In this document: positions 46,065 through 56,873 of the stretch, in pieces
Layout: each line of letters opens with the position of its first letter
Numbering within the stretch: the first letter of the stretch is position 1
Assembly (NCBI RefSeq): GCF_000219605.1
Contig: NC_015740.1
Coordinates: forward strand, 2,852,001-2,916,000
Length of the DNA: 64,000 nucleotides
Origin: Stutzerimonas stutzeri
Lineage (GTDB): Bacteria > Pseudomonadota > Gammaproteobacteria > Pseudomonadales > Pseudomonadaceae
Direction: 5' to 3'
Position numbers and translations under genes: made by a program
Notes under the pieces: model-generated
What the model saw: the letters and a program-made list of their open reading frames with translations, nothing else
What the model was told of the DNA's origin: nothing
Databases searched by the model: none

Positions 46065-46550
46065 ATGCGCCGCCTCGCCATACCTGCCGACCAGCAACGG
46101 GTCTACGACATCTACATGCACCCGGATGTGGTGCCCTACCTCGGTTTCGACCCCATGCCACGCGAAGCTTTCGGCAAGGTGTTCGAGCCGCTGTTCGAAA
46201 GCGGCAGCTTCTACGTGTTCGAGGAGCATGGGCAGGTACAGGGCTTCTACAAGGTGCAGCGGCACCTCGGTCGCGCGGCTCATGTCGCCTACCTGGGCAC
46301 GCTGGCGGTCGCACCGCAGGCCAAGGGCAGCGGACTGGCCCGACGGATGATGCAGGACGCCCTCGACCGGCTGGCCGCCAGCGGCATCCGCCGCGTTGAG
46401 CTCAGCGTGGAGGCCGACAATCCGCGGGCGATCGCCTTCTACCAGCGCTTCGGCTTCGTGCACGAGGGAACGCAGCGGGCGGCCTACAAGCGCGCCGGCG
46501 AGGATGGCTATGTCGATGAACTGATGTACGGCCTGCTGCTGGAGGCCTGA
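46065..46550 (+). CDS. GNAT N-acetyltransferase
   Basis: The 161-residue protein has the GNAT core: GQVQGFYKVQRHLGRAAHVAYLGTLAVAPQAKGSGLARRMMQDAL (acetyl-CoA loop QAKGSG) and RRVELSVEADNPRAIAFYQRFGF. These blocks place it in the RimI-like small-molecule group. The acceptor is unknown. The upstream 177 bases show no clear promoter. A strong hairpin follows at 46557. Confidence 0.82.
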   Translation: MRRLAIPADQQRVYDIYMHPDVVPYLGFDPMPREAFGKVFEPLFESGSFYVFEEHGQVQGFYKVQRHLGRAAHVAYLGTLAVAPQAKGSGLARRMMQDALDRLAASGIRRVELSVEADNPRAIAFYQRFGFVHEGTQRAAYKRAGEDGYVDELMYGLLLEA

Positions 46551-46556
46551 CGGGAT

Positions 46557-46580
46557 GCCGGACGGCGGACGCCGTCCGGC
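46557..46580. terminator. Hairpin between the GNAT gene and wrbA
   Basis: A perfect 10-bp stem GCCGGACGGC / GCCGTCCGGC with loop GGAC lies between two convergent stop codons. There is no T run. Its place suggests a shared transcription end. Confidence 0.55.
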
Positions 46581-46588
46581 CGGGGGGA

Positions 46589-47188
46589 TCAGCCGGCGAG
46601 CTTGCTGGTGATCTTCGCCACATGCTCGCCCTGGAAGCGCGCGATGGCCAGTTCCTTCTCCGATGGCTGACGCGAGCCGTCGCCGCCCGCGATGGTCGAG
46701 GCGCCATAAGGCGTGCCACCGTTGGTCTCGGAGATGTCGAAGAACTCGCTGATACCGTAGCCGGTCGGCACGATGACCATGCCGTGGTGCGCCAGGGTGG
46801 TCCAGGTGGAGGTGATGGTCATTTCCTGCCCGCCACCGGTGCCCGTGGAGGTGAATACGCTCGCGACCTTGCCGTGCAGTGCGCCCTTGGCCCACAGGCC
46901 GCCGGTGCGGTCGAGGAAGTTGCGCATCTGTCCGGACATGTTGCCGAAGCGGGTCGGCGTGCCGAAGATGATCGCATCGTAGTTCGGCAATTCGTTCGGA
47001 TCGGCGATATCAGCTGCCTGATCGACCTTGCCGCCAGCGTTGCGGAAGGCATCTTCCGGCATCGTCTCCGGTACGCGCTTGATGACCACCTCGGCGCCCG
47101 GCACACGACGGGCGCCTTCTGCCACCGCGTTGGCCATGGTTTCGATATGGCCGTACATCGAGTGATACAGCACGAGAATCTTCGCCAT
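46589..47188 (-). CDS. wrbA: NAD(P)H:quinone oxidoreductase WrbA
   Basis: The 199-residue flavodoxin-like protein has the FMN loop [14 protein letters not shown] at residues 9-22. The family blocks [24 protein letters not shown] and [11 protein letters not shown] follow. WrbA reduces quinones by two electrons using NAD(P)H and protects against redox cycling. It is often induced in stationary phase and stress. The length is standard (about 198). Pirin lies upstream on the same strand, 70 bases before, and shares the antioxidant theme. Confidence 0.95.
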   Translation of the reverse strand: MAKILVLYHSMYGHIETMANAVAEGARRVPGAEVVIKRVPETMPEDAFRNAGGKVDQAADIADPNELPNYDAIIFGTPTRFGNMSGQMRNFLDRTGGLWAKGALHGKVASVFTSTGTGGGQEMTITSTWTTLAHHGMVIVPTGYGISEFFDISETNGGTPYGASTIAGGDGSRQPSEKELAIARFQGEHVAKITSKLAG

Positions 47189-47258
47189 CTTGTCTTTCCT
47201 CTTTTGGTGAATGTGTGCGGGTAAACCTTGGGTTGTGATAGCCGAGCGTCGGCGGCGT

Positions 47259-47957
47259 TCAGCGCGACTCGACCAGCACGACTTCGCTGTTCTCCTGCGC
47301 GCGGACGGTCAGCCGTGCCTCATCGCGCACGGCCACGCCATCCCCGGCGGAGACGGTGACACCGTTGACCTCGATCTGCCCGCTCGCGGGCACCAGGTAG
47401 ACGCGGCGCCCTTCGGCGATCTGGTAATCGGCGCTCTGCCCCTGTTCAAGCGTAGCCGCTGCCAGACGGGCCTCGGCACGAATCGGCAAGGCCTCGTCGT
47501 CGCCCGGCAGGCCGCTGGCCAGGGTGACGAACGCCCCGGCACGCTCGCCGCTGGGGAATCTGCGGGTGCCCCAGGTCGGCGGCAGACCGGTCTGCTGCGG
47601 GTGAATCCAGATCTGGAAGATGCGTGTCTCCTCGTCTTCCAGGTTGTACTCGCTGTGGACGATGCCGCTGCCGGCGCTCATCACCTGCACGTCGCCGGCA
47701 ACGGTGCGCCCGCGATTGCCCAGGCTGTCTTCGTGAGTGATCGCGCCCTGGCGCACGTAGGTGATGATTTCCATGTCGCGATGCCCGTGGGGCTCGAAGC
47801 CCGAATGCGGGGCGATGCTGTCGTCGTTCCAGACACGCAACCGGCCCCAGCGCATGCGCTGGGCATCGTGATAGTCGGCAAAGGAAAAGTGATGACGGGC
47901 GTTCAGCCACCCGTGCCGGGCGTGGCCGAGTTCTGCATGGGGACGACGTTCGATCAT
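47259..47957 (-). CDS. Pirin family protein (YhaK-like)
   Basis: The 232-residue bicupin has the pirin N-terminal metal site: [29 protein letters not shown] with His and Glu ligands, and [12 protein letters not shown]. Pirin and its relative YhaK bind iron, and some show quercetin dioxygenase activity. YhaK also acts as a redox-sensitive marker. The upstream 229 bases contain the palindrome CGCAAATTTGCG at 48043. wrbA follows on the same strand, which may indicate coordinated oxidative-stress control. Confidence 0.9.
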   Translation of the reverse strand: MIERRPHAELGHARHGWLNARHHFSFADYHDAQRMRWGRLRVWNDDSIAPHSGFEPHGHRDMEIITYVRQGAITHEDSLGNRGRTVAGDVQVMSAGSGIVHSEYNLEDEETRIFQIWIHPQQTGLPPTWGTRRFPSGERAGAFVTLASGLPGDDEALPIRAEARLAAATLEQGQSADYQIAEGRRVYLVPASGQIEVNGVTVSAGDGVAVRDEARLTVRAQENSEVVLVESR

Positions 47958-48042
47958 CTGAGCCTCCGAATGAGTGGGTCGGCCGGGCTAGCCGGCAGAA
48001 CCGAGTGAGCCAGATGATCTATTTATTCTTCATCGGCATGTA

Positions 48043-48054
48043 CGCAAATTTGCG
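48043..48054. promoter_or_regulatory. Palindrome upstream of pirin
   Basis: CGCAAATTTGCG is a perfect 12-bp palindrome in an AT-rich stretch about 90 bases before the pirin start and 133 before the FKBP start. It may be an operator for a dimeric regulator. No regulator gene is adjacent. Confidence 0.35.
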
Positions 48055-48186
48055 CCAATAAAAATCGAATTAATCGATCTATCTCGCTGCACTCATCCAA
48101 CGCGCGCCCTGCACTCACGCAAGCGGTTGCGCGCAATCGGTTTACCTGCCAAAACGGCGCCCTGTTTCAACTAACCAGGGCGGAAC

Positions 48187-48528
48187 ATGAACCAGGAACT
48201 GCAAATCGAGGACGTGCACCTCGGCGAAGGCAAGGCGGTCGTAAAAGGCGCACTCATCACGACGCAATACCGCGGCACGCTGAGCGACGGCACGGAGTTC
48301 GACAGCTCCTACACGCGCGGCAAGCCGTTCCAGTGCGTGATAGGCACCGGGCGCGTGATCAAGGGCTGGGATATCGGCCTGATGGGAATGAAAGTCGGCG
48401 GTAAGCGCAGGCTCTTCGTGCCGGCTCATCTGGGCTATGGCGAGCGGCAGATCGGCGCGCACATTCCGCCGAACTCGGACCTTCACTTCGAGATCGAGCT
48501 GCTCGAAGTGCTGACCCGGGACGACTGA
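48187..48528 (+). CDS. FKBP-type peptidyl-prolyl cis-trans isomerase
   Basis: This 113-residue single-domain FKBP has no signal peptide. The sequence DGTEFDSSYTRGKPFQCVIGTGRVIKGWDIGLMGMKVGGKRRLFVPAHLGYG carries the active-site aromatic and hydrophobic residues. IPPNSDLHFEIELLEV ends the domain. It is a cytoplasmic isomerase and protein-folding helper. The length is normal for FkpB/SlyD-free minimal FKBPs. It is divergent from pirin. Confidence 0.92.
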   Translation: MNQELQIEDVHLGEGKAVVKGALITTQYRGTLSDGTEFDSSYTRGKPFQCVIGTGRVIKGWDIGLMGMKVGGKRRLFVPAHLGYGERQIGAHIPPNSDLHFEIELLEVLTRDD

Positions 48529-48571
48529 TCAGCAGCGCCATGCGGTTCGCGCACCGCATGGCGCTGCGATT

Positions 48572-51148
48572 TCAGCTCGCGCTGGCCGGCGCCTGGTGAG
48601 GAACACCCTGGGGGTACTCCTCCCGATAGCGCGCCAGCCAGTTGGCACCTGCCGGGTCGTCCCACACATGGCGGTGCAGCAACGCCATGCCATCGGGATC
48701 GTTGAGCAGTCGCCAGCGCGCCGCCTCGCCCTTCGCAGCCGCCGGCCCCGCCGCCAGTACCTCCGCCAGACGCTGCTCGCGCAGGTGCTCCGCGGCCGGC
48801 ACCACCTTGGCGTGACGAGCGCGCGCCATGGCGCAGACCAGGGCGTTGTACAGCGGGTCGACGACGGCGACGAGGAAGCCCTCGCGCAGCGCGTTCGCCT
48901 GATTCTGCTGCTGGTAGCGGTCGGTGTTGGCCAGCTCGGTAGGCGGCGCGTACTCCTCGGGAATCAGGAACAGCTTGCACCGCCGGGCGGCCAGGCCCAG
49001 GCCGGTACGGCTGGTGATCACCGACACCGGCGCCGAGAGGATCAGCGACACCACGATCGGCGCCAGCCACCAGAGGAAGGCCGCATCCAGCCAGGCGACC
49101 AGTGCCGTCCAGAGCACGCCGATGACGATCTGCGAACCATGCCGGCGCAGCGCCTCACCCCAGGGCGTCGCGTCATCGCCGCGCTGCGGCGATTTCCACT
49201 GCACCGACCAGCCGAGGAATGCCGCGGTGACGAACACGCTGTGAAAGAGCATGCGCACCGGCGCCAACAGCACCGAAAACAGCGTCTCGATCAGCATCGA
49301 CAGCACCACCCGCAACCGACCGCCATAGGCCTGCGCGCCCTGGATGCAGACCAGCAGCACGCTGAGCAGCTTGGGCAGGAACAGCAGCGTCATGGTCGCC
49401 GAGAACAGCGCGATAGCCTCCTCCGGATGCCAGCGTGGCCACAATGGATAGAGCTGGTTGGGCTGCAGGAAATACTCCGGTTCCATCAGCGTATGGATGG
49501 CCAGCAGGCCGGTGGACAGCAGCAGGAAGAGGAACCACAGCGGCGCCGACAGGTAGGACATCACTCCGGTCAGAAACACCAGACGATGCACCGTGTGCAC
49601 GCCGCGCACCATGAACAGACGGAAGTTCATCAGGTTGCCATGGCACCAGCGGCGGTCGCGCTTGAGCTCGTCGAGCAGGTTGGGCGGCAGCTCTTCGTAA
49701 CTGCCCGGCAGATCGTAGGCGATCCACACGCCCCAGCCGGCACGTCGCATCAGCGCCGCCTCGACGAAATCGTGCGAGAGGATCGCGCCGGCGAAGGAGC
49801 CGGTGCCGGGCAGCGGCGCCAGCGCACAATGCTCGATGAAGGGTTTGACCCGGATGATCGCGTTGTGACCCCAGTAGTGCGACTCGCCCAACTGCCAGAA
49901 ATTGAGCCCGGCGGTGAACAGCGGCCCGTAAACGCGGGTAGCGAACTGCTGCAGGCGCGCATAGAGGGTGTCCATGCCCGAGGCCTTGGGAGCGGTCTGG
50001 ATGATGCCGGCGTTGGGGTTGGCCTCCATCAGCCGCACCAGGCTGGTCAGACATTCGCCACTCATCACGCTGTCGGCATCGAGCACCACCATGTAGCGGT
50101 AGCTGCTGCCCCAGCGCCGGCAGAAGTCGTCGATGTTGCCGCTCTTGCGCTTCACCCGACGCCGGCGGCGGCGATAGAAGATATGGCCGAAACCATCCAC
50201 CGCGCGACACAGCTCGACCCAGGCCTGCTGCTCGGCGACACAGGTGTCCGGGTCGTTGCTGTCGCTGAGCACGAAGATATCGAAATGCTCCAGCTCACCG
50301 GTGGCCTTGAGCGACTCGTAAGTCGCGCGCAGACCGGCGAAGACCCGCGGCACGTCCTCGTTGGCGATCGGCATCACCAGCGCGGTGCGCGCCTCGGCTG
50401 GAATCGGCTCGTTGCCCGGACTGCTGGCCGAGATGCTATAGCGGTCCTTGCCACGCAGCAGCTGGAAGAAGCCCATCAGCGCGGTCCAGAAGCCCACCGA
50501 TACCCAGCAGAACAGCAGCGCGAACAGCAGCAGGATGCTGGTCTGCACCACGTAGGGCAGGATCTGCCGTGCCGATTCGGCCAGCGGCTGCACGAAAACG
50601 TCCTGCAGGTCCACCAGCGACCAGCCCTGGTACGGCAGCACCGCCTTCATCTGCCAGGTGGCGAACGCGGTCTGGCCGAGCATCAGAATCAGCAATGCGC
50701 TGCGCCGCAGCGCCGCGACGCGCCGCCAGCGTGCTTCGTCGAGCGGCTGCGGGCTGGGTTCGAAGGTGCGCCGCGGAGTCTTGCGCCCCAGCAGCCGGCG
50801 CCAACCGCGACGTAGGATGTTGGTGTGCCAGGGCTCCGGCACCATCCGCGTGCGAACGATCGGCGGGGTGGATTGCAGATAGGGGCGGCCCTGATGGTCC
50901 TCACGGATGATGCCGGCGCGGTCGAACAGATCGCCCCAGCCCATGCGCAGCCGGGTCACCACGGAGTCCAGCAGACGCCGCGACGGGCCGCGCTCGGCGG
51001 TCGTCGCGGCGGACATTTCGTCATGCAGGGCGAGCAGACCGCCCTGCTCCGCGGCCTGCCGGTATCTGGCCGGGTCCTCGACGTCGTTCAGCGCCAGGCC
51101 ATCGCAATAGCCTTCAGCCATGCGGTTCATTGCGTCCTGCTTATTCAT
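48572..51148 (-). CDS. opgH: Glucans biosynthesis glucosyltransferase OpgH (MdoH)
   Basis: The 858-residue inner-membrane GT2 glycosyltransferase has around eight membrane helices. The catalytic region contains SDSNDPD and LDADSV, and the RRW signature appears in RDRRWCHGN. OpgH makes the linear beta-1,2-glucan backbone of osmoregulated periplasmic glucans from UDP-glucose. Its start overlaps opgG by eight bases, so the two are coupled. The length is close to that of other Pseudomonas OpgH. Loss usually affects motility, biofilm and envelope stress. Confidence 0.95.
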   Translation of the reverse strand: MNKQDAMNRMAEGYCDGLALNDVEDPARYRQAAEQGGLLALHDEMSAATTAERGPSRRLLDSVVTRLRMGWGDLFDRAGIIREDHQGRPYLQSTPPIVRTRMVPEPWHTNILRRGWRRLLGRKTPRRTFEPSPQPLDEARWRRVAALRRSALLILMLGQTAFATWQMKAVLPYQGWSLVDLQDVFVQPLAESARQILPYVVQTSILLLFALLFCWVSVGFWTALMGFFQLLRGKDRYSISASSPGNEPIPAEARTALVMPIANEDVPRVFAGLRATYESLKATGELEHFDIFVLSDSNDPDTCVAEQQAWVELCRAVDGFGHIFYRRRRRRVKRKSGNIDDFCRRWGSSYRYMVVLDADSVMSGECLTSLVRLMEANPNAGIIQTAPKASGMDTLYARLQQFATRVYGPLFTAGLNFWQLGESHYWGHNAIIRVKPFIEHCALAPLPGTGSFAGAILSHDFVEAALMRRAGWGVWIAYDLPGSYEELPPNLLDELKRDRRWCHGNLMNFRLFMVRGVHTVHRLVFLTGVMSYLSAPLWFLFLLLSTGLLAIHTLMEPEYFLQPNQLYPLWPRWHPEEAIALFSATMTLLFLPKLLSVLLVCIQGAQAYGGRLRVVLSMLIETLFSVLLAPVRMLFHSVFVTAAFLGWSVQWKSPQRGDDATPWGEALRRHGSQIVIGVLWTALVAWLDAAFLWWLAPIVVSLILSAPVSVITSRTGLGLAARRCKLFLIPEEYAPPTELANTDRYQQQNQANALREGFLVAVVDPLYNALVCAMARARHAKVVPAAEHLREQRLAEVLAAGPAAAKGEAARWRLLNDPDGMALLHRHVWDDPAGANWLARYREEYPQGVPHQAPASAS

Positions 51149-52712
51149 GGGGAGGAATCTGGTAGGTCCAGGTTTCGGAAAGGGTCTTTTCACCATCGAC
51201 CAGCGCCGCACGCATTTCCACCGGCCGGCGCGGATCACGCACCTTGAGCCGCAGAGTCATGCGCCAGCCCTTGCTGACCGGGTTGTAGCGCAGGTTGTTC
51301 TCCACCAGCTCGGCGTTGTCATCGACGCTGACGCGAGTGGTGACCGGCGCATCCTCGGGCAGCTTGGCCAGCACCGGCCCGACGAAGTCCACCACCAGAG
51401 CGGTGCTGCCATCGGCCTGGCGAATCAGGTTGGCCTGCTTGACGTCCCCGGCCGACACGCGGGTCTGCTGTGCCCAGGCCAGTTGCGGATCGTGCAGACT
51501 CGGTTCGTCCATGGAGAAGTGCAGGCGATACTCCAGGTCCAGCGGCTGACCGGGCTCCGGCTGCTTCTCGGGCGACCAGAAGGCGACGATGTTGTCGTTG
51601 GTTTCGTCGGGCGTCGGGATCTCCACCAGCTCGACATGCCCCTTGCCCCAGTCACCGCGCGTCTCCACCCAGCCACTCGGGCGCAGCTCGTAGCGGTCGT
51701 CCAGGTCCTCGTAGCGGTTGAACTCCCGGGTGCGCTGCATCAGGCCGAAGCCACGCGGATTCTCCACGCTGAACGCGCTGACCGCCAGGCGACGCGGGTT
51801 GTTCAGCGGGCGCCAGAGCCACTCGCCGTTGCCGGCGTGGATCGCCAGCCCCTCGGAGTCGTGCAGCTGCGGGCGGAAATTCAGCGAATCGCTGGGCTGG
51901 TTCGCCCCGAACAGGTACATGCTGGTCAGCGGCGCGATGCCCAGCTTGCCCACCGGCTCGCGCAGGTACACCCGGGCCTGCACGTCCAGCGTACTGTCCT
52001 TGCCCGGCGTCAGCACCATGCGGTAGGCGCCGGTGGCACGCGGCGAGTCGAGCAGCGCGTAGATGACCAGGTTGCGCCGGTCGGGCTGCGGCCGTTCCAC
52101 CCAGAACTCGCGGAAGCGGGGAAACTCCTCACCCACCGGCAGCGCCGTGTCGATCGCCAGCCCGCGTGCGGACAGGCCATACCACTGGCCCTTGCCAACG
52201 ATGCGGAAATAGCTCGCACCGAGCAGCGTCATCACCTCGTCCTGCTTGTCCTTCTTGTTCAGCGGATAGAGCACCTTGAAACCGGCGAAGCCCAGACCTT
52301 CCAGCGCGGCGGGATCGACCTCGACGCCGTCGAACTGGAACATGGCCGGGTCATAGCGGATCTCGCGGACGTCCGTTGCGGTGATCTCGTTGATGCGTAC
52401 CGGCGTGTCGAAGTGCATGCCCTGATGGTAGAACTGCAGGTGGAACGGTGTATCGGCATCCTTCCAGTAGGCATGTTCGGGGTCGAAGCGCAGCCGTTGG
52501 TAATCGGCAAAGGCCATTCGGCGAAACTCTTCCGGCAGGTTGCTCGCCGGTTCCTCATAGCCGCGGGACGCCAGTTCCTGCGCCTGCTTGGCCACATCAT
52601 CCAGGCTGAACGCCAGCGCACTGCCGGCCATCAGCATGTACAACCCACCTGCCAGCCCTGCCAGCATGCGCGCCGGATGGGTACCCGTCTTCCGTTGAAA
52701 AATGCGTAACAC
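51141..52712 (-). CDS. opgG: Glucans biosynthesis protein OpgG (MdoG)
   Basis: The 523-residue periplasmic protein has a signal peptide (hydrophobic [18 protein letters not shown]). The family blocks include [28 protein letters not shown] near the mature start and [29 protein letters not shown]. OpgG acts on glucan length and branching. The related OpgD was recently shown to be a beta-1,2-glucanase (GH186). Translation starts at a GTG (52712) after GGAGG, with short spacing. An internal ATG at 52667 is a weaker alternative. It is directly followed by opgH and preceded by bglX. Confidence 0.93.
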   Translation of the reverse strand: MLRIFQRKTGTHPARMLAGLAGGLYMLMAGSALAFSLDDVAKQAQELASRGYEEPASNLPEEFRRMAFADYQRLRFDPEHAYWKDADTPFHLQFYHQGMHFDTPVRINEITATDVREIRYDPAMFQFDGVEVDPAALEGLGFAGFKVLYPLNKKDKQDEVMTLLGASYFRIVGKGQWYGLSARGLAIDTALPVGEEFPRFREFWVERPQPDRRNLVIYALLDSPRATGAYRMVLTPGKDSTLDVQARVYLREPVGKLGIAPLTSMYLFGANQPSDSLNFRPQLHDSEGLAIHAGNGEWLWRPLNNPRRLAVSAFSVENPRGFGLMQRTREFNRYEDLDDRYELRPSGWVETRGDWGKGHVELVEIPTPDETNDNIVAFWSPEKQPEPGQPLDLEYRLHFSMDEPSLHDPQLAWAQQTRVSAGDVKQANLIRQADGSTALVVDFVGPVLAKLPEDAPVTTRVSVDDNAELVENNLRYNPVSKGWRMTLRLKVRDPRRPVEMRAALVDGEKTLSETWTYQIPPHE

Positions 52713-52850
52713 ACCGCCTCCGAATTACACGTTTGTGCAGAGTTCGCTCTGCTTCGCTGTGGTGAACCACCCGAGCCCAGCCGCTGTGCCGCGCGCGACA
52801 GGTGCGACGGCGTTGCCGGACTGCAGGCGTTTCTCCATACAGAAATTTTC

Positions 52851-55145
52851 TTACAACAGCTCGAAGCGCTCGCTCTGCACGGCTCGCGAATCGAGCCCCA
52901 GCTGCACTTCGAATTCACCTGGCTCGGCCACGTAGTCGAGCCGGGCGTCGTGGAACCTGAGGTCGTCCTCGCCCAGAGTGAAGCGCACCACCCGCGTCTC
53001 GCCCGGCTCGAGCCGGATCTTTTCGAAGCGTTTGAGCTCCTTCACCGGTCGCACACTGGAGCCGACCAAGTCCTGCAGATAAAGCTGCACGACCGTCGCG
53101 CCGGCGCGCGCTCCGCTGTTCTTTACCGTTACGCTGACCTCCAGGCGCTGCCCACGTTTCAATTCGCGCTGGGAAAGTTGCGGTTTGGACAGTTCGAACT
53201 CGGTATAGCTCAGGCCGTAGCCGAATGGGTACAGCGCGCCGTTGGGCTCTTCGAAATATTGCGAGGTGTAGTTGCCCGGACGCCCCTCGACATAGGGGCG
53301 GCCCAACCGTGGATGGTTGTAGTAGGTGGGAATCTGCCCCACCGAACGCGGAAAGGAGATCGGCAACTTGCCCGAAGGGTTGTGCGCGCCGAACAGCACA
53401 TCGGCGATGGCATTGCCGCCCTCGGTTCCGGTGAACCAGGTTTCCAGCAGCGCATCGGCATGCTCCCTGACCCACCCCAGCTGCAGCGGGCGACCATTCA
53501 TCAGCACCACCACCAGTGGCTTGCCGGTGGCGACCAGGGCTTCGAGCAGCGCCTGCTGGCTGGCCGGCAAGGTCAGACTGGTCCGGCTGGACGATTCGTG
53601 GGACATGCCACGGGCCTCGCCCAGAGCCGCGACGATCACATCGGCCTCGCGCGCCGCACGCACCGCTTCGTCGATCATCGCCTGCGGCGGACGCGGGTCC
53701 TGGACCACCTCCGGGCGGTCCCAGTTGAGGAAGTTCAGGTACTTGATCATGCCGGCATCGTCGGTAACATTGGCGCCGCGCGCGTGGATGATCCGGCCGT
53801 CCTTGCCAAGCGCTCGTTCGAGGCCCTGGCGCAGCGTCACGCCCTGCGCTGCCACGCCGGCTGCCGACCAGCTGCCGAGCATGTCGACGGGGGAATCGGC
53901 TAGCGGCCCGACCAGCGCGATGCGTGCATCCCTGCGCAGTGGCAGCGTCTGCCCGCGGTTTTCCAGCAGCACCAGGGACTCGCGCGCGACCTGGCGTGCC
54001 GCCTCGCGGTGCAGGCGGCTTTCGGCGTTGACCTCGGCGGGATCGTCCACCGCCCGGCCGATGCGGCGATAGGGATCATGGAACAGACCCAGGTCGTACT
54101 TGGCGCCGAGCACACGGCCGACCGCCTGGTCGATCAGCTCGAGGGGCACTTCGCCGCGTTCGACCAGGCCGGGCAGCTCCTGCAGATAGAGCGAGTCGTG
54201 CATGCTCAGGTCGATGCCGGCCTCGATCGCCAGGCGCGCGGCCTCGCGGCCATCGCGGGCCACGCCATGGCGCAGCAGTTCATCGATGGCGCCGTGATCG
54301 CTGATGTTCAGCCCGCGGAAGCCCCAGTCGTCGCGCAGCAGGTCACGCAACAGCCAGCGGTTGGCACTGGCCGGCACGCCGTTGACGGTGTTCAGCGCCA
54401 CCATCACGCCACCGGCGCCGGCGTCCACCGCCGCACGGTAGGGCGGCAGGTAATCCTGGTACATGCGCTGCGGGCTCATGTCGACCACGTTGTAATCACG
54501 CCCGCCCTCCACCGCACCGTACAGGGCGAAGTGCTTGACGCTGGCCATCACGCTGTCCGCGGCGCTCAGGCGCTCGCCCTGATAGGCGCGCACCAGCGTG
54601 CCGGCGATCTGCGAGACCAGGTACGGATCTTCGCCGAAGCCCTCGGACGTCCGCCCCCAGCGCGGGTCGCGGGTGATGTCCACCATGGGCGCGAAGGTCA
54701 GATCGAGGCCGTCGGCACTGGCCTCGATGGCCGAAACCCGACCGCTCAGGGCGATGGCGTCGAGGTCCCAGCTTGAAGCCAGGGCCAGGCTGATGGGGAA
54801 GATGGTGCGATGGCCATGAACCACGTCATAGGCGAAGAAGATCGGAATGCCCAGTCGGCTGCGCAAGGCCGCGTCCTGCATGGGGCGGTTGTCGGCTCGG
54901 GTCACCGAATTGAAAGTGGCACCGATGCGGCCGGCCGCGATCTCCTCGACGATGCGCTCGCGCGGCATGTCGCCACCAATGCTGATCAGCCGCAGCTGGC
55001 CGATCTTCTCCGCCAGGGTCATGCGCTCGAGCAGGGTCTCGATCAGTGCCTGTCGGTCGTCCAGCGGCAGGGCCGGCGCCGCCGCGCAGGCGAACGGACT
55101 CATCGCGCCGGCAAGCAGGACAAACGGCAACAGCCTTTTCATCAT
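52851..55145 (-). CDS. bglX: Periplasmic GH3 beta-glucosidase BglX
   Basis: The 764-residue precursor (signal peptide MMKRLLPFVLLAGAMSPFACA) has a GH3 N-terminal barrel with the catalytic Asp in GLNISDHGAI (Asp near residue 280), the substrate blocks KHFALYGAVEGGRDYN and RWGRTSEGFGEDPYL, and the C-terminal fibronectin-like domain. BglX hydrolyses terminal beta-linked glucose. Its location 138 bases before opgG on the same strand suggests a role in trimming periplasmic beta-glucan. ATG 55145 was preferred over GTG 55148. The frame tolerates either. Confidence 0.93.
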   Translation of the reverse strand: MMKRLLPFVLLAGAMSPFACAAAPALPLDDRQALIETLLERMTLAEKIGQLRLISIGGDMPRERIVEEIAAGRIGATFNSVTRADNRPMQDAALRSRLGIPIFFAYDVVHGHRTIFPISLALASSWDLDAIALSGRVSAIEASADGLDLTFAPMVDITRDPRWGRTSEGFGEDPYLVSQIAGTLVRAYQGERLSAADSVMASVKHFALYGAVEGGRDYNVVDMSPQRMYQDYLPPYRAAVDAGAGGVMVALNTVNGVPASANRWLLRDLLRDDWGFRGLNISDHGAIDELLRHGVARDGREAARLAIEAGIDLSMHDSLYLQELPGLVERGEVPLELIDQAVGRVLGAKYDLGLFHDPYRRIGRAVDDPAEVNAESRLHREAARQVARESLVLLENRGQTLPLRRDARIALVGPLADSPVDMLGSWSAAGVAAQGVTLRQGLERALGKDGRIIHARGANVTDDAGMIKYLNFLNWDRPEVVQDPRPPQAMIDEAVRAAREADVIVAALGEARGMSHESSSRTSLTLPASQQALLEALVATGKPLVVVLMNGRPLQLGWVREHADALLETWFTGTEGGNAIADVLFGAHNPSGKLPISFPRSVGQIPTYYNHPRLGRPYVEGRPGNYTSQYFEEPNGALYPFGYGLSYTEFELSKPQLSQRELKRGQRLEVSVTVKNSGARAGATVVQLYLQDLVGSSVRPVKELKRFEKIRLEPGETRVVRFTLGEDDLRFHDARLDYVAEPGEFEVQLGLDSRAVQSERFELL

Positions 55146-55238
55146 CACAACCCCATTCTCGTTTCAACCGACCAGCCACACACAGGCACACCCATCGCGC
55201 AGGTCACGGACCGTACGCAATGCGCCCTTGAATTCGTC

Positions 55239-56030
55239 TTAGAGTTCGATGGTGCCGTCGAGGTAGAGCACCGCCTGCCCGGCCACCATCACACGGTCCG
55301 CTTCGACCCGGCAGTGCAGGATGCCCGTGCGCGCCGATGCCTGCAGCGCCACCAGTTCGTTGCGCCCCAGCCGCTCGGCCCAGTACGGCGCGAGCCCGGC
55401 ATGGATGGAACCGGTGACCGGGTCCTCGGCGCCGCCATTGGCCGGCCAGAAATAGCGGGAGGCGAAATCCTGCTCGCGCCCTGGCGCGGTCACCACCACA
55501 TCCAGCGGTGCCAGCGTGCGCAACGCCTGCAGATCTGGCGCCAGAGCGCGCACCTGCTGCTCGTCGCGGTAGACGGCGAACCATGCCTGGCGATTGCGCA
55601 GCACCGCTTCCGGCGCGAGCCCGAGCCCCTGCAGCAACGCGGCCGGCGGCTCGGCGACCGGCTCCGGCGCGCGATTGGGAAAACTCATTTCCAGCAGCCC
55701 GTCAGCACGCCGCTGCACGGCCAGATCGCCCACGGCAGCGGCACGAAAGGTCAGCGGCGCGCGGGCCAGCCCCTGTTCCAGCAGCACGAAGGCGCTGGCC
55801 AGCGTGGCATGGCCACAGAAATCGATTTCGGTGAGCGGCGAGAACCAGCGGATGTGAAAGGCCCCGTCCGCCTCGCGAACGAAAAAGGCCGTCTCGGAAA
55901 GGTTGTTCTCGGCGGCGATGGCTTGCATCAGCTCGTCCGGCAGCCAGGCTTGCAAGGGTATCACCGCCGCGGGATTGCCCCGGAAACGTTCAGCGGTGAA
56001 AGCATCGACCTGGAACATCCGCAATTTCAT
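55239..56030 (-). CDS. PhzF-family isomerase
   Basis: The 263-residue protein has the two-lobed DapF/PhzF fold. The N-terminal sequence FQVDAFTAERFRGNPAAVIPL and NNLSETAFF hold the catalytic Glu (LSETAF). WFSPLTEIDFCGHATLASA follows, and EDPVTGSIHAGLAPYW is the C-terminal block. PhzF itself catalyses an isomerisation in phenazine synthesis. No phenazine genes are nearby, so this is probably a general PhzF-like isomerase. ATG 56030 was chosen over 56054. Confidence 0.87.
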   Translation of the reverse strand: MKLRMFQVDAFTAERFRGNPAAVIPLQAWLPDELMQAIAAENNLSETAFFVREADGAFHIRWFSPLTEIDFCGHATLASAFVLLEQGLARAPLTFRAAAVGDLAVQRRADGLLEMSFPNRAPEPVAEPPAALLQGLGLAPEAVLRNRQAWFAVYRDEQQVRALAPDLQALRTLAPLDVVVTAPGREQDFASRYFWPANGGAEDPVTGSIHAGLAPYWAERLGRNELVALQASARTGILHCRVEADRVMVAGQAVLYLDGTIEL

Positions 56031-56162
56031 GGTTTGCACCCTGTGCACGGTCAAGCGACCGCCGCCTACTCTAACGGGTCTGACGGGGTGCTAGCCAGTG
56101 GCGCGTGAGGGTCGCAACGCCGCCACCGCCGCGGCCTGCACGGGAATGCCCGGCAGGCGGCG

Positions 56163-56873
56163 TCAACCGAGGGCGAACGGCAGCAGCAGCGCGATCAGAA
56201 TGCCCAGCAGGCTCATGCCCAGCGCAGCGAAGGCGCCGCACTCATCACCCTCCTCCAGCGCCCTTGCGGTACCGATGGCATGGGCGTTGAGGCCATAACT
56301 CAGGCCCCGCGCCGCGGGATGCTCGACCCCGGCCCAGCGCAGCAGCAGCGGTCCCAACGCGGTGCCGATGACGCCGGTCAGCATGACGAACACTGCCGCC
56401 AGCGAGGCCAGGCCGCCGAGCTGCTCGGCCACCAGCATGGCGATGGGCATGGTCGCGGACTTCGGCGCCAGGCTCATCAGCACCGGCAGCTCTGCGCCCA
56501 ATGCCCAGGCGATCGCCAGCGTCAGTACCACGCTGAGCACGCCGCCGACCGCCAGGGTAATGACGATCGGCCAGAACAATTGCTGAATCCGTTTGAGGTG
56601 ACGATGCAGCGGCACCGCCAGCGCCACGGTGGCAGGCCCCAGCAGCATGGCGACCAGCGCAGCGCCGTCGCGGTAGCGCACATAGTCGAGGTCCACCAGG
56701 GTCAGTGTGCCGACCACCAGCAGCATGCCCACCATGACCGGTTGCAGCACCAGCCAGCCGCTGCGCCGGTAGAGCATCAGCGCGAGTTGGAAAGCGATCA
56801 GCGTTAGCGCCACGGCGAACAGCGGATGCACCACGACGGCCGCCCAGGCGGTGCGCCAGTCGAATACGCTCAT
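56163..56873 (-). CDS. lrgB: LrgB/CidB family protein
   Basis: This 236-residue membrane protein has about six hydrophobic helices and the LrgB blocks VLMSLAPKSATMPIAMLVAEQLGG and HAIGTARALEEGDECGAFAALGM. It pairs with LrgA/CidA, which is holin-like. In Gram-positive bacteria the pair modulates murein hydrolase activity. In plants and some bacteria the counterpart moves glycolate, glycerate or pyruvate. Its start overlaps the LrgA-like gene by four bases. Confidence 0.9.
   Translation of the reverse strand: MSVFDWRTAWAAVVVHPLFAVALTLIAFQLALMLYRRSGWLVLQPVMVGMLLVVGTLTLVDLDYVRYRDGAALVAMLLGPATVALAVPLHRHLKRIQQLFWPIVITLAVGGVLSVVLTLAIAWALGAELPVLMSLAPKSATMPIAMLVAEQLGGLASLAAVFVMLTGVIGTALGPLLLRWAGVEHPAARGLSYGLNAHAIGTARALEEGDECGAFAALGMSLLGILIALLLPFALG

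Noticed and set aside
55239..56030. Part of a phenazine synthesis cluster
   Set aside because: Only a PhzF-like isomerase is present. No other phz gene is near, and such isomerases are common outside phenazine clusters.
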